A DNA stretch of 64,000 nucleotides from contig SEMN01000202.1 in assembly GCA_005408345.1 (NCBI GenBank), forward strand, positions 62,001 through 126,000. Direction: 5' to 3'. This stretch comes from Macquaria australasica (taxonomy: Eukaryota; Chordata; Actinopteri; Centrarchiformes; Percichthyidae). Positions within the stretch are counted from its first letter, which is position 1; every line of letters starts with the position of its first letter. A program made the translations under genes and the position numbers. Below the pieces are notes generated by a model. The model worked only from the letters and a program-made list of their open reading frames with translations, did no database searches and was not told the DNA's origin. Of the stretch, positions 49,885 through 62,044 are shown in pieces.

Positions 49885-52353
49885 CCCCCAAATCCCAATC
49901 AAATCTGATCAAACCACACCCACGCAGTCCTGATGGAGCAGATTAGCTCAGTTTTTGAGTGATAAACTAGTAAATAACAATTGAGGATATTTATTTTAAC
50001 ACCTTAATTTGGATTGTTGCTTATTTAGTCATAAGTCTTTTATGTTTCAGAGAAATATTCAAGATTCAAAAACATGTTTTCAGGGGCTATAAATCACCCC
50101 GCAATGTCTTATGCATCAACAATCGCCATACATCATTGATTTAAGAGTTAATTAGCTCTACCTTCTAAAAGGTTTCCCCCTGTATCAGGTCCAGTTATGG
50201 GATGGCATGTATAAAGTGTTTCCTTTGAGTCTGTAAGAAGACAAAATTAATTTTAGAAATTGGAAAGCAGAGAATGACTCATTGGGCTTGCAGTGATCCT
50301 GTTTTCAATTACAGGCACTAAAGAATTATGTTTTTCTTGCCTCCAGCAGTATCGGATTACGTAGTTTTTTGTAAATATGGCCAGCAGTCTCCTATACCAC
50401 AAAGCATTTTGGAGGGGAGAAAAGAGTAGAAAGGAGAGCATGGAGGAGAAAGGAGCATAAAGTCAAAGTAGCAGGAGAAGATGTAGTCAAGAAGAGGTAG
50501 AAGAAGGCAGGAGTGTGGGGATACATGAGCATGAGATAAAGAGGAGAAGTAAAAAGGAGTAGGAGGAGGTAAAAAAGATAAGGTCAGGAAAAAAAGAGGA
50601 CAGAGGAAGGAGTGTGGAATGGAGGAGGAGGAGGGGAGCGAAAAGGGAAAAAAAAACTGAGGAGAATAGTGTTTGTGATTTATTCCACTTTTGGGCCATT
50701 CCTCACTAACTACACACAGGCTTCCAAACAGGGAAGTAAATACATTTGAAACCAGCTAAACATGTCCCTGTTCGTTGCCTTTTCAAAGCCACTGCAACAA
50801 CGAAGAACTATGAAGAACACTGACTGTGTCGTCTGTGTTTAGTGGAGATGTGGTCAGAACCACTGATCCATGCCTCAGCTGTCCAGGGTGTTGATCTTGA
50901 CAGCACGGCGAGCAGGTCAGAGGTCATGTTCCCAGTTTAGGTTGGAAAAGAATTGCACTGAGGTTTGTCCCCTTATGACAAACCAGTGGTTTGACCTTCT
51001 GTACAAACTGACCTGAATCACAAGAGAGGAATCCAGAGAAAGAAAAAGACTGGAAACTTGGAGTGACTCATTCACTGAATCCATAAAACTCTCATTCTAC
51101 AAACTTTTTCTCTTTAGACACTTTTAAGAGTGTGTGATACACTATATAGAAAGTGTCACCTATTTTCTACTATTTTAATGGGCCATGACATAGAGTAATG
51201 CTATCTTTACCAGTAGAGTACTCTGCTTGAAAAGAAAATTATAGTCTGTGAATACTCAAAAACTGCTGAGTGTGTTGTTGTCTGTCTTAATTAATACTAC
51301 CAATCAACTACCATGCCAGATTTTTTTCAAGTGCGAGAATACACAAGTCCTGAAAAACAAGGGAATGTCAATGTAACGGATCAACTAAACCAAGTTTTCC
51401 ACATCTAAACAGACAGTGTGCAATATACATAGACAATGGAAAGAAGTATTCATGTTACTGTGATATTTATTTTTGCAAATCACTTATCCCTTCTTATAAT
51501 GTCCTCAGGAATCATTGTGTATTGTTTCTGTGGCTGAGAGTAACAGATCCACCACTATGCACAATGCCTCCAAGTGGGGAGGCGGCTTGATTGCACGTAT
51601 TTCATGTCAAGTCCACTATTTGTCTGGAGCTCCATGTCAAACACACATTAGTGCACTAATCCACTAAATTGGTCGTTTGCAATCTTTGCTCTGGTCTAAA
51701 ATCTTTTTATGGGCCCTCTTTAAAAACATCTGCTCCTCTTGTCCTTTATTTACATTCCCAGGCAGGACAAAGGAGGTTTGCAGGCTAGCCTCATCTCAAC
51801 ATAGCTACATTTATTTTGATGGCGTCTCAAATGCTTCTTCAGAAGTGTGTGGGCAGCTGCAAATCTTATTCAATGTGATAAAATCAGAAAGGGTTCTGTG
51901 AGGCCCTTCCAATGATTCTCAAGCTTGCTTTTTAACAGCTGATTTCCCCTAAGAGGAGGAGATTGTACAAACACCACTGAGAAACTTAGGAAGAAAGAAT
52001 AAAGTGCATGTGGCCATTAAATTACATTGAACTTGGGTTCCAAGCAGCCCTCCAGCACAGAATCAATTAGATACCCCAGACCACATGTGTTTGGGACAGA
52101 CCCAGGAGAGGGACATAGACAAGCATGTACACACACTCAAACACTTTTTCCCACCCTCTGACAGTGAATCCCTTAATAAAAGGGGGAAATTGGAGTGGTG
52201 GTAGTGCAAATATGGTCTGTTGTCTTATTAAAGTCAGAGTGTTTGTGCAGCAAGGCCCAGTTCCCAGAGTCCTCATCGTTCAGCACTCTGGAGAAATGTG
52301 CCCTTTGACCCCTGCAGGGTCCAACTTGCTCATCGTGTCACCTGGCACTGGAC

Positions 52354-52355
<2 letters not shown>

Positions 52356-52404
<49 letters not shown>

Positions 52405-52409
52405 GTGTG
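52356..52409. repeat. (GT)n microsatellite
   Basis: 54 bp with a single interruption (GC) at 52400. Confidence 0.96.
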
Positions 52410-55400
52410 AGTGTGTGAATCTGTTTGTGTGTCAGTGTGTGCTTTCTTCTATTCATTACAGGTGTGATCTTGTGTACACTATACAGTATTTTGCATTCGT
52501 GTTTGTAAAGGCATGATAACATAATACAGACATAAACCAATGCTACTTGATCTCTAACAGTCTTCATACAATCCTGGTACTTTGAGTCTACAAAGCCCAA
52601 GCTGTATCCATGTCAGTGCAAGTAGCTTCAGCAGCTAGCGTAACTTTGCAGACAGTTGAGAAATGTTTGTAAATTGCAGTAATGACAGTAGAAGCCCACA
52701 GGTTTGTCTAGACTGCCAGAGGAATGTGTGCAGTATCCACACTGCGGTGGAGCACAAGAGAGCTGTTGTCTTTCTAGGCTCTTCAACTGCCTCCAACACT
52801 GAGAAGCTCACACGAAAAAGGTCCTTCAACTGCAAAAAAGTGCATTTTGCGAGGTTTAATCCATATATTATGAAAAACAAGAGTGCTTAACCTTATGGAC
52901 TATCTCACCAATCCAAGGCTCATTTATTTAATTTCTAACTAAATATACATTTAAGGAAAGCAATTCCCCTGCAATACTACATTCCTCACACAAGTGTCAT
53001 TGCAATTGACTGAATGTTTAAGCCTAGCAAAACAATATTCTAGCCCAAAGCAAGTGCTAAACATTAACCCCTAAGTGTGTTTGCACAAAAGCTAAATGAA
53101 TCAGGAAGTTTTCTGAGGTAATTTTCTTTGCAAAGAGGCTGAATAATACGTTAGCAAGCTATTATCTGCTAGCGGCTCACTGACATGAGTTGTTTAAGTC
53201 ATTAGCCAGGGCTGTGGTAGCCAGCCAGAGGTACTTCTTTATCTTAACTCATCTTATCTGCGGGTCAGAGTGTATCAGTGAAAACGTTGGCTGACAGCAA
53301 GCATGGGTCCACATTGCCTCTGTCCTCAGACATACCTCTCATCAGGGGACAACAGTCAGAAGAAGTCAAACACATATAAAACACGATTTTCACAAGCAGG
53401 TGTATGTCGATATGCAGCAGTAGAGGAAAGAAACATCAGCAACAATCTTTTTTTTTTAATGAACATCAGTATATTTAAATACTTAGTTCGTCTAGAAATA
53501 TTTCCACATTTCATAATACTCAGAGGTGAGCTGTCAGTAGAACTCATGGCAGGTGTGTAGTTGTAAGTAAGACAGTTTGTTTTAAACAATTCATGTGAAA
53601 AGGTATGCTCTTACCCTTACTGCATCTAAAAAAAAAAAAAAGCTGTGGTACTTTAACGCTTGGTTGACTTTAACTAACTAAAAAGGTGCATTCACTCATT
53701 CTCAACTTTCTTTCAGCGTTCAGACGGAAAGGCTTAAGGTCTCCAAGGCCACTAATAAAATGTTTCTGTGTATGTGTGAATGTGCACATGTCCATCATTC
53801 AACAACACGACCAGTGGGAATCCTTAAGCTCTCTGACAGACTCCACAATGTGTGTGTGTGTGTGTGTGTGTGTGTGATATAAAGCCTGTCACTTTGGTCC
53901 TCTCCAGGCTTCAGGAACAGTATTTATGGACTGTGACTGACCCACATACAAAGCTCAAGAGTACAACAGGAGACAATACCTTCAGAAGACGTAACTACCG
54001 ACTATGATCATTTGCTGGGTCCCAATATGAGTTTGACATGATTTCCTGAATTGACAGTTTACTAAGTGTATATTTTATATATCTATTTTCTATTATTTGA
54101 CTGTGTGTTAAATATGAGTCAATCATTATGGCTTCCTCAACACCGATATTGTGAAATGTCTTTGATGTTTGAGCTTCACACCGCAGCACATGATAAAGTA
54201 GGTGTAATACTATCTCTTCATACAGTATTACAGGCCTTGTTGTCTTGTAGAAGACATGCTCTAACACAAAAACACTGTGTACATTACCCACTCCACTTAG
54301 GGACTAAGTCCTACACTTTTAAGAGTTAAGGACTGTTGTTATTACATTGTAGTATGCCCTGATTTACAGCTCTAGATTTATATTTGACAGATCAGAGGTT
54401 GTAAAGATTCAGTTTGTTCCTGAATGTCAACTGAAGTCTGTATGTCATAGTTTTAAAAGTACAGTGACAACTAAAACACAGCTTTCTTATAATAAACACA
54501 AAATGCACGTGTGTATGCACTTCCAAACACTAGAAAACGCAAACTTGCTATTCTGAGAATGTACAGCATGTCAAGCTACAGAGACGAAACCTTATCAATT
54601 TTAAATTACAGAGCTCCGGTTACATTCATGGAATATTTTGCATTTCAAAGCTATGATGCTGAATTCCACACCAGATACATAATCTTACTGCACAGACTTA
54701 TTGGCTGACTCTCAACACACAAAGACACACAAGATACAGAAGGTAACGATGACCTTTTCAGCGATCCATCAAACACTGGTGAAAGGCCACTGCCTGTTCT
54801 TGCCTGGCAATGCACAGGGGCCACAACAGAGCTCCTTTCAACAGCTCGGTGTGTGTCAAAGTGTCTGCGTGCATGCTTGTGAGGCAAAACAGAGACGGGT
54901 GACTCTCTAAGAAGGTGAAGGGTGGTTGGTGTTTTCCACTGGTCTGATATTATCAGAGAGCAATGCCTTGTATCCCTCAGGTCAACCCTAGACAACAAAG
55001 CCTGGATGATACAATGCTGCGGCTCAGCTTTGTTCCAACTGCTGCCACATCGCCAGTTAGCCAAGAGCTCACACAATCACTTTCTTACTTAAACACAGAC
55101 AGAAAGACTAATCAGAGAAGCAGACATGAAAAAATAAACTTGAAAAGAGAAACTTAAGATGTATGGGGTGAAGAGAACAGCTCAAACAGAACAAAAAAAG
55201 AGAATATCCTTCGATTTTGGTCAGAATTTGATACACAGTGTTTCCTACTGGAAAGGAATAAGGGCCGCGTTCCACCGATTGCCATTAGCTAAGAGGATTC
55301 CTTTACTGTACTTTCCAAAGCAGAAACAAAACTAAATGATTCCCTTCCGCACTTTGTGGAGCCTACCAACCACATGTGTGGAGCTAACCTTTCACTTTGC

Positions 55401-55546
55401 TGCACATACACACACACTTGTGTGCTCGCTACGTGAACACGTCCAGAGTGTGGACAATGTCAGGAGGGAGGAAACATGAAGAAACAGAAAAGTGAATTCA
55501 AACAGAGTAAGGGCTGAAACATGATGGAACATACCTCTGTATATAT

Positions 55547-55548
55547 AA

Positions 55549-55601
<53 letters not shown>

Positions 55602-55612
55602 TGTGTGTGTGT
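55547..55612. repeat. (TA)/(AC)n(GT)n self-complementary tract
   Basis: About 43 bp of AC followed directly by 14 bp of GT, able to fold on itself, preceded by TATATAAATATATA. Confidence 0.95.
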
Positions 55613-56168
55613 TATGCAAAGACAGATTGATTACAAAGCTTGCCACAGAGCAGACATACACACAACATTTGGGGGATGAAAGACAGGGAATGCAAAACCT
55701 GAACAATAGTAATTACACACAAGCGTGTACACACACACATACACACACACGTAAATGGAAAACATGCTAAACCTGAGTGCAATAACTGAAAAGCTGCTCT
55801 GTGAAATCTGAACTCAAAGCCATTTTTCTTTGCAGACAACATTTTAAGACAGCCACCATGGATATTTGCATATTAAGCCTGACACTGCTAAAAACAACAG
55901 TAACATTTAGACGCATATAAACAGCTAGGCTCCTGAGTCAAGTATGGAAGGCATGCAGAGATATTTATTAAAGTAAAGTATGTGAAAACAACAGATGATC
56001 AAATCTCTGCTTCAAGGGAAGAGGAGAAACATGCAAAAAAAGAAGAAAGAACAGCGAAGGATAAAACATTTACTTCCTCTACTTCAAACTGCTTTATTAG
56101 AAATGCACACATCATCACACACATACACACCCACGCACACATACCCTCCCGGTATGCAAAACACTCAC

Positions 56169-56305
56169 CGTGTGAGAAGCGTGTGTATGTGTGTATGAGT
56201 CGTCCCCTGCCAAAGTGCAGTGCTCCAGTGAGAGGCCAAACTCAAAGCTGTGGCTCTGGAAGCTCCCTGCCTGCCCCTCCCACCCATGCCTGTCATGTGA
56301 CTCAG
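56169..56305 (-). promoter_or_regulatory. Candidate alternative first exon/promoter for septin-9
   Basis: On the minus strand a G-rich, Sp1-like block (complement of 56264-56286) is preceded by an E-box-like palindrome core (CATGTG in GTCATGTGAC, 56292-56301) and an overlapping AP-1 site (TGACTCA, 56298-56304). About 100 nt further is a consensus donor ACACG/GTGAGT at 56169/56168. This has the shape of a 5'UTR exon of a gene running left, and septin-9 is the only gene known on that side. No expression evidence is available, so it is an inference. Confidence 0.33.
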
Positions 56306-59300
56306 CACACAAGGCAACAAGACATGCCCACTTCCTTCAACCCCCCCCCCCCAACGAAAGACAAAAAAAGAAAAACTTCAAACCTGTATGCACCATAAAG
56401 TAAACTTTACCAGAGATTGCGTAGGACAATGAAAAAGAAGCAGAGTTTAAACACTGTTGTGTAAGGGGAAAAAATAAACGAGTTTAACAGAGACAAGCTG
56501 GGAGATTAGGTGTCTGGGAGCAAAAGGCAGAGACTGTGTGTGAATGCATCTACACTGAGGTTGACTGCAGCCTTTGGGCCAGCTGAATGTCCCTCTCCTA
56601 AACCCTTGGGATAATTTACAACCCTGATTACCTGGCCTGACCCTCTCATCTGCTCCTCGGGCTCTGCATTCATCACATCCCACTCATTCCTCTCACACAG
56701 ACCTGAGACACATCAAACTCACTGGGATTCCCTTTGTCATTACATCAGTCGGTGCTCGGATCAACTTTGCTTTTAGTTTTCATATCATATCATTTCATAT
56801 CATATCATCCATGAATCAGGGCACCACAGTTCTGGAAAATACTTACTGTATTATGCAATATCTCAATTTCAAAATCCAAATTAAATGTTTGCTGCTGCAA
56901 AATGAGCAGAGGATATGAAGACATTTGTTCTTTCTGAAAAGGAGAAAATGTTGAAAAAGCTGGGGGTTGCATAATTCCACAGCAACTTAACTGAAATGTT
57001 TTAGCAATAACGAATAACCCCGCAATAACTTCCTCAAAACACATTTCCAATCAAAAAAAACATTACTGGCATGTTGTAATGTTATTTTTATTATTACTAA
57101 AGCTATTATCAGTTATAGAGCAGACATAGCAACGATTGAGGATGCAGTCGATTGTAATCTTCTAAAAACAGAACAATACGTTTTCCAACATTAATATATA
57201 ATGTTTTAAAGGGGAACCCAAAGAGAAGAATGTTAGTGAAAAGGACAGTTTTTTGTTAAAATAGTCAGAAATGCAGCCTTCACTTATTTTTTAAAACCTG
57301 AGAGCGAACCAATTACTTCGGCCGATTACTATTCTTATGGAGAACGTACATTCATGTGATTAAAGAGGAGAGGAAACAGCTGTCTCCAGCCTCACAGGAA
57401 GTGTAATTACACACCAGTGTAGGGGCTTGAGCGCACATGAGCAGACACACATACACACACAGGGCATCACCTGCATTCCTCCAGATGAAAAGTCATGTTT
57501 CTGAAAAAAACAAAACAGGCACACCAGGCTGGAAAGATGGATTTGTTTCATTTCATTACACTGACTTAGCTGCCAAGATAAACCTTTATCCCAGCTCACG
57601 CTAGCACCTCAGTGTTGAATACGTGCTACACCCAGTGCAGAATTTATACCATGTCAATCTAACCAATCTGAAGCATCGTTATAGGCCTTCGAAATTCTGC
57701 ACTATACCAACACACAGTATATAAACACACAAGATACATAGAACCCAACACACTAACACAGATGGCCTTGTAAGTGTGATCAAAACCAGGTCTTACCAAA
57801 TAAGGAGTTAAAAGAAACCCTCGTTATACTTAGTTTTACAATGTGGGAAACGTTACATTTTCCCCAAACTAAAGGCCCCATGTCTTAAAACCGTTCCGTC
57901 TTTGCCTCCTCTCTTTTCATGTCCCTCTCTCTGAAACTCCACTTTATCGCCCCTATAAAAACCTGGTGTTTAAAACTGGAGATACTAAAATGTAAATTAA
58001 AGTGACAGGAGTTACTAGAGTGAGTTTGCTGGTCTCTGCTAGTTGGTCTTTTAATCACCTCAGCTCCCACTGACAGCATATCCCATTGGAGTTCTTGAAG
58101 GCTAAATTAGCCCTTTCTCACTGTTCTTTACTAAGATGTCCTGTGGATGATGCAGACATGACGCTAGGAGGACATCACACAAGCACTGTGTTACTCCTAA
58201 TATACGTCTTTACAAAGATGAAGCAAGTCACAGTGTGGCGAACTGAAAGAGACAAAAAGAAATACATTCTATATCACAGAAACAGAGGCAAACAAATGCA
58301 ACATATTTGCCTTTGATATTCAATGCAAATTTAATACAGTAGCCTTATCTGTGATTTTGAGTGTCATGGCGTAGTTGCTCTGCTGTTTAAACAAGACAAA
58401 TGAATGAGCTAAGCAGCTTGGTGCAAACAATCACATGCCAAGTCTGAGCTCTAAACACAAACTTTTCCTCTTGCCTCTTTCCCGCATCACTGCCTCTCTG
58501 GAGACTCTTTTACTCTCTTTTGGGTTCACCAATAACTCAGGCTTGTCTTTCTCTCTTTTACACCAAACCCTTCAGTCAACCTTTCTCTGAATTCCCCAGA
58601 GTTCACAGTGTAAAACTATGTTGCCCCCGTCGCCACTGACACCCAACAAACCCCAATTCACTGCAGGCTTAACTGTAGTTCAGTCGGAGCTCAGTCAACT
58701 CTGAAACTACGTAAGCTGACACATGACTTTACAGATGTTATTAATAGGTTAAAAAAAGACCTTTTATAAGATGAAAAAAGATTTCCATTCCCTCCCCTTC
58801 GAAGCTTCTTCTTAAAAGACGACGCTGCCTCCTGAGTGAACCCTGCACGCATGCAGACTGAGCCAACCATCATTTGTTTGATCCGACATAACTTGGCGTG
58901 TTCCTTTATTACAGAGTTGCTGCCCTGCTGGGGACATGGCCTTCTCAGATAAAAAGATCTCCTCATTTTGAAGAGATGGGGAATGGAGTGACAGAAAGCC
59001 AGTGGCAGGGCTGATGTTTCTAGGCCGCACTGAGCCAAGATGGTGTCATGTATTGGCAGGCGGAGTATAGGGCTGCCTGGCTGACCCCTGACAGCGTTCC
59101 TCGCAGCTGTCCAAGGTCTTTCATAACACACAAACATGATGAATAGAAGTAGCATGACTCACTGGGAGCATTATATTAAACGCATCACTGTCTGGTCTTT
59201 TTCCTCTGCAGTAAGTGTGCAGAGTGAAGTGTATGCTGTGTATGAACATTTGTGAGTGTAATATAATTGTATCAAAGGGGAACACAAGGAGACATCTTGT

Positions 59301-59655
59301 GCCCCGCATGTTTGCTAAATAAGCATATAGTGGGTTGTAGTGCTTTGGGAGGATGAAAGGATGGACTTAAGTTGGTCAAATCCTGCTTCAATTCTGTCAT
59401 GCAACATAATAGTAATTCATTTCTCAACAAAAAAAAAAAACATGACAATGAATTTCACTTAATTATCAGCGTATTTAGCATCGTTATACATCATTTGTGT
59501 GATGCACTTGTTCTGCCCATGTGAAAGATGTGGGTGGTGACCACCGAGAAACTAAATGTTTCCTTTGTGTTTTTTGACTCTCTTTCTGCCTTTCCCAAAG
59601 GGAATACCAAAGCCCCCATACAGGATATCAAAGAGATCTGTCTGTGTGTGTACCC

Positions 59656-59656
<1 letters not shown>

Positions 59657-59687
<31 letters not shown>
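59657..59687. repeat. (TG)n microsatellite
   Basis: Pure TG tract, 31 bp. Confidence 0.95.
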
Positions 59688-59690
<3 letters not shown>

Positions 59691-60153
59691 CACGTGCTTA
59701 TGGAGGTGTCACATGAATACATTTCACTGGGAAAAGCGGAAGTACTTTCCTGGTTTAGATGATTTATAGTAAACAAGAAATAAACATTGAAAACATCTTC
59801 TCACATCTCCCCACACTGAACCATGTGCTGTATGTATACAAACACAGAGCGAGACAGCTGATGTGCTGTTTGGTGTGTTTCTAAACGTAAACTATAATGG
59901 GCTTTAAAAGCAGCAATGACACAAAGATTTTACAAGCTCCAGGCTTGATACCTTCCAGGTGTGTGAGACCAACTACCTGTGTGACAGCATCTCCTGCTGG
60001 TTGCTGGTAGAGTTGCAGCAGTGCAGGCAGCTGAACAGGGCTATTAAACATCATAGTTACACAACACAGATAGAGTTAAGAGTTAAGATTACTATCTTGA
60101 AAAGGGCGTCTCAAAAAAGTTTCAACTATGTGCACTGTCCAATAAAGGCAAAG

Positions 60154-60590
60154 TCATTCCACTAAAAACTGTAAATAAAAATATTCTGCTTGTTGCATTT
60201 CTACAGGCACTTGACTGAATAACCCAACAAACACTGAAAGGGAGTACTACTTTTCTTTTCTGGAATACAGAAGGAAGTTTTATCCAAACAGCTGTATTAT
60301 CAAACTTCCTGTAACCACCAGCAACGCTTGTTTCAGTTTTGTTTACAGAGAAACGGTAACCTAGAAGGAGTTTCGCCTGCTCTCACACAAACACAGAGAT
60401 CAGATACCTGACGGCAGCAGACTAACGCAGGTGAGCTCTCTTATTTCCTGAACGCTAGTTTTTGATTTACTATGACACTATTACACATCATTGGTGAAGC
60501 ATTTAACTCAAGACTCGTACACAAAAGACTAACTTTGGAAGATACTCACTTGATTTGATTAACTCAGATGAACTTGGGAATATATTTTTG
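60154..60590 (+). repeat. Tandem duplicate unit, copy 1 (promoter, exon 1, intron start)
   Basis: 437 bp aligned without gaps to 63512-63948 at a constant offset of 3358 bp, with seven mismatches counted by eye (about 98% identity). It covers the putative promoter, 5'UTR exon 1 and the first ~160 nt of intron 1. A short SINE-tail-like sequence (GCACTGTCCAATAAAGGCAAA) sits just left of it at 60132-60152. Confidence 0.95.
60300..60430 (+). other. 5'UTR exon 1 of the unknown-family gene
   Basis: The segment ends in ACTAACGCAG at 60430 followed by the strong donor GTGAGC. The matching acceptor is at 60881-60882, giving a 452-nt intron that leaves the paired ATGs at the very start of exon 2. The left limit (transcription start) is not visible and is approximate. 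The same exon and donor recur at 63788/63789. Confidence 0.6.
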
Positions 60591-60883
60591 GAAGCACATT
60601 ATGTTCACTTCCTAATACTGGCAATTATGAACAGGAGGAATGATAACAAGCAAAACCTGTTTCAATGTCCATATGGCCACCTGACTATTGTTTTAAGACT
60701 GACTTTTAATTGTCAACCTATCCTTTAGGTGTTAGAATGAGATATTCATCAAAATAAAAACAGTTTTTTCAAATCCTGGAAAGAATCATTGGATGCATCT
60801 TTAGTTACAAATACATGTATTGATTGAGAACGTACAGTATGGATGAATAATGTGAGCAATAACCTTTTAAACATCTATACAGG

Positions 60884-61754
60884 ATGATGAAGATAAGAGG
60901 AAGAGTCACGAGTTGCTGTGTAGCTCTGTTCCTTGCCCTGTCCTTCCTTGTCGGCTGTACAAAGGCTCAATTCAATCAACGATTTGAAGAAAATCAACTT
61001 TGGCCCGTCTGTGCCCAAACACAGTCTTGTGCTGCTCCACTGGTTTGCCAACATAGTTGACATCGATAATACCGACATCATATGGCTGACCTTTGACCCA
61101 AACCATGGAGATTATGGCTCACATCATTATGGCAACTATGAAGGACTGTTGGACCCACTGCCTAGGGGATACAGGTACTACGCTGTTGGCAACATCTATC
61201 AAGACACGCCCATTCAACTTCCATCTTATGTTGTCCGTCCGCTCCATGCAGAGTATGTGGGAGGAAACAGGGACAGGATCATAATTAGAGTCAGGGAGCA
61301 GAACACAGGACGGCAAGCTTTGCAGAGGATAGACCAAGTGTATATCACACAGCATTATGAGGCTTTTGCACAGCAAGGGACACCTTATGATCCAGATAAT
61401 ACCTACCAGATCACTGCTAACCTCTTAAGACAGATCAGAGTGTTTTCTGTGGGTGAAAACCAACAGACACTGTCGTATCTCAGAAACCGCTTTGGAAGTA
61501 ACGCCGATGAGTTCCACATCACAAACACATGGGGTGACCTAGCTTGCCTTGGACTGCTGCTGTTTATTGTGATCCAAGAAACGTACTCCTTTAACCAACA
61601 GAACAACAGACCACAAAACTACAACAGACTGGAAAACAGACAAAATGATTGGTATGATAACCGTTTTCAAATCTGTATTCTTTTGATATTCTTTTTCATT
61701 TTTGTATTGGCATTTTTAATCTTCTTAATTGGGAAAGTAGATAACAAGGAATGA
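60884..61754 (+). CDS. Unknown-family signal-peptide and membrane-anchored protein; frame broken
   Basis: Exon 2 starts after ...CATCTATACAG (60882). ATGATG at 60884-60889 opens a frame with a clear signal peptide: a basic start, then CCVALFLALSFLVGC, then TKAQ. That frame stops at 61060 after 58 codons. The long conserved-looking body lies in the frame one base over, about 60985-61754. It contains no ATG at all. Its features are HWFANIVDIDNTD near the start, a Tyr/Gly-rich stretch (GDYGSHHYGNYEG), PLPRGYRYYAVGNIYQD, an Asn/Gln-rich segment (NQQNNRPQNYN), and a C-terminal transmembrane helix (ICILLIFFFIFVLAFLIF) with the short tail GKVDNKE. This is a type I membrane layout once the signal peptide is included. 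The shift lies near 60972-60992, where one extra base would explain it. It may be a sequencing error, a polymorphism or a pseudogene. I do not recognise the family; it resembles uncharacterised multi-copy fish proteins. Confidence 0.75.
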
Positions 61755-62044
61755 GGGAGATCAATGTTCCTAGATTATGTCTAAACCAAGGTGTGATGGC
61801 AGTGCTTTTTAAGGACGATGAGGACCGGGGCAGCCAGCAGGACTTAAGTCGATTGCGAACAGCGAATCAGGCACGACACTTCAGTACCCCTGAACGACGG
61901 CCAGAAGTTTTTCTGTTGTTCTTTTATATGCTTTGTTTTGCTTCCATATGTTTAATTTCATACTATATTAGCTTTTTTTGTAAATGGTGTCGAGTCAAGA
62001 TTGAGATATGGGCTTTGTACAACATTCTTGTGATAAAAGGCTAA
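61751..62044 (+). other. 97-codon ORF overlapping the body stop codon
   Basis: An ATG overlaps the TGA of the preceding frame (ATGA at 61751-61754). The frame encodes a charged segment (FKDDEDRGSQQD, then RRPE) followed by a hydrophobic stretch (VFLLFFYMLCFASICLISYY). It lies in what should be the 3'UTR of the unknown-family gene. It could be a decayed extension of the same protein or chance. Fish genes are not normally dicistronic. Confidence 0.25.

Larger units (their letters stand above)
48109..60153. other. Region upstream of septin-9 (intron or intergenic)
   Basis: No recognisable protein-coding exon apart from the candidate first exon at 56.2 kb. Contains microsatellites, a purine-rich stretch at 50390-50660 and a pentanucleotide TCATA-type repeat at 56781-56809. 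Frames of 141 and 154 codons (about 54.65-55.08 and 58.69-59.16 kb, minus strand) have no recognisable features. Confidence 0.5.

Noticed and set aside
54651..55076. 141-codon minus-strand open frame
   Set aside because: Same reasoning: no septin-9-like N-terminal text and no convincing splice sites.
58691..59155. 154-codon minus-strand open frame upstream of septin-9
   Set aside because: Considered as a septin-9 N-terminal exon but it shows no resemblance to known septin-9 N-termini and no good donor was identified.
60933..60985. Translation start of the array-gene body at TTG 60933
   Set aside because: TTG is not a credible start here; the upstream ATGs with a signal peptide in another frame explain the 5' end better.
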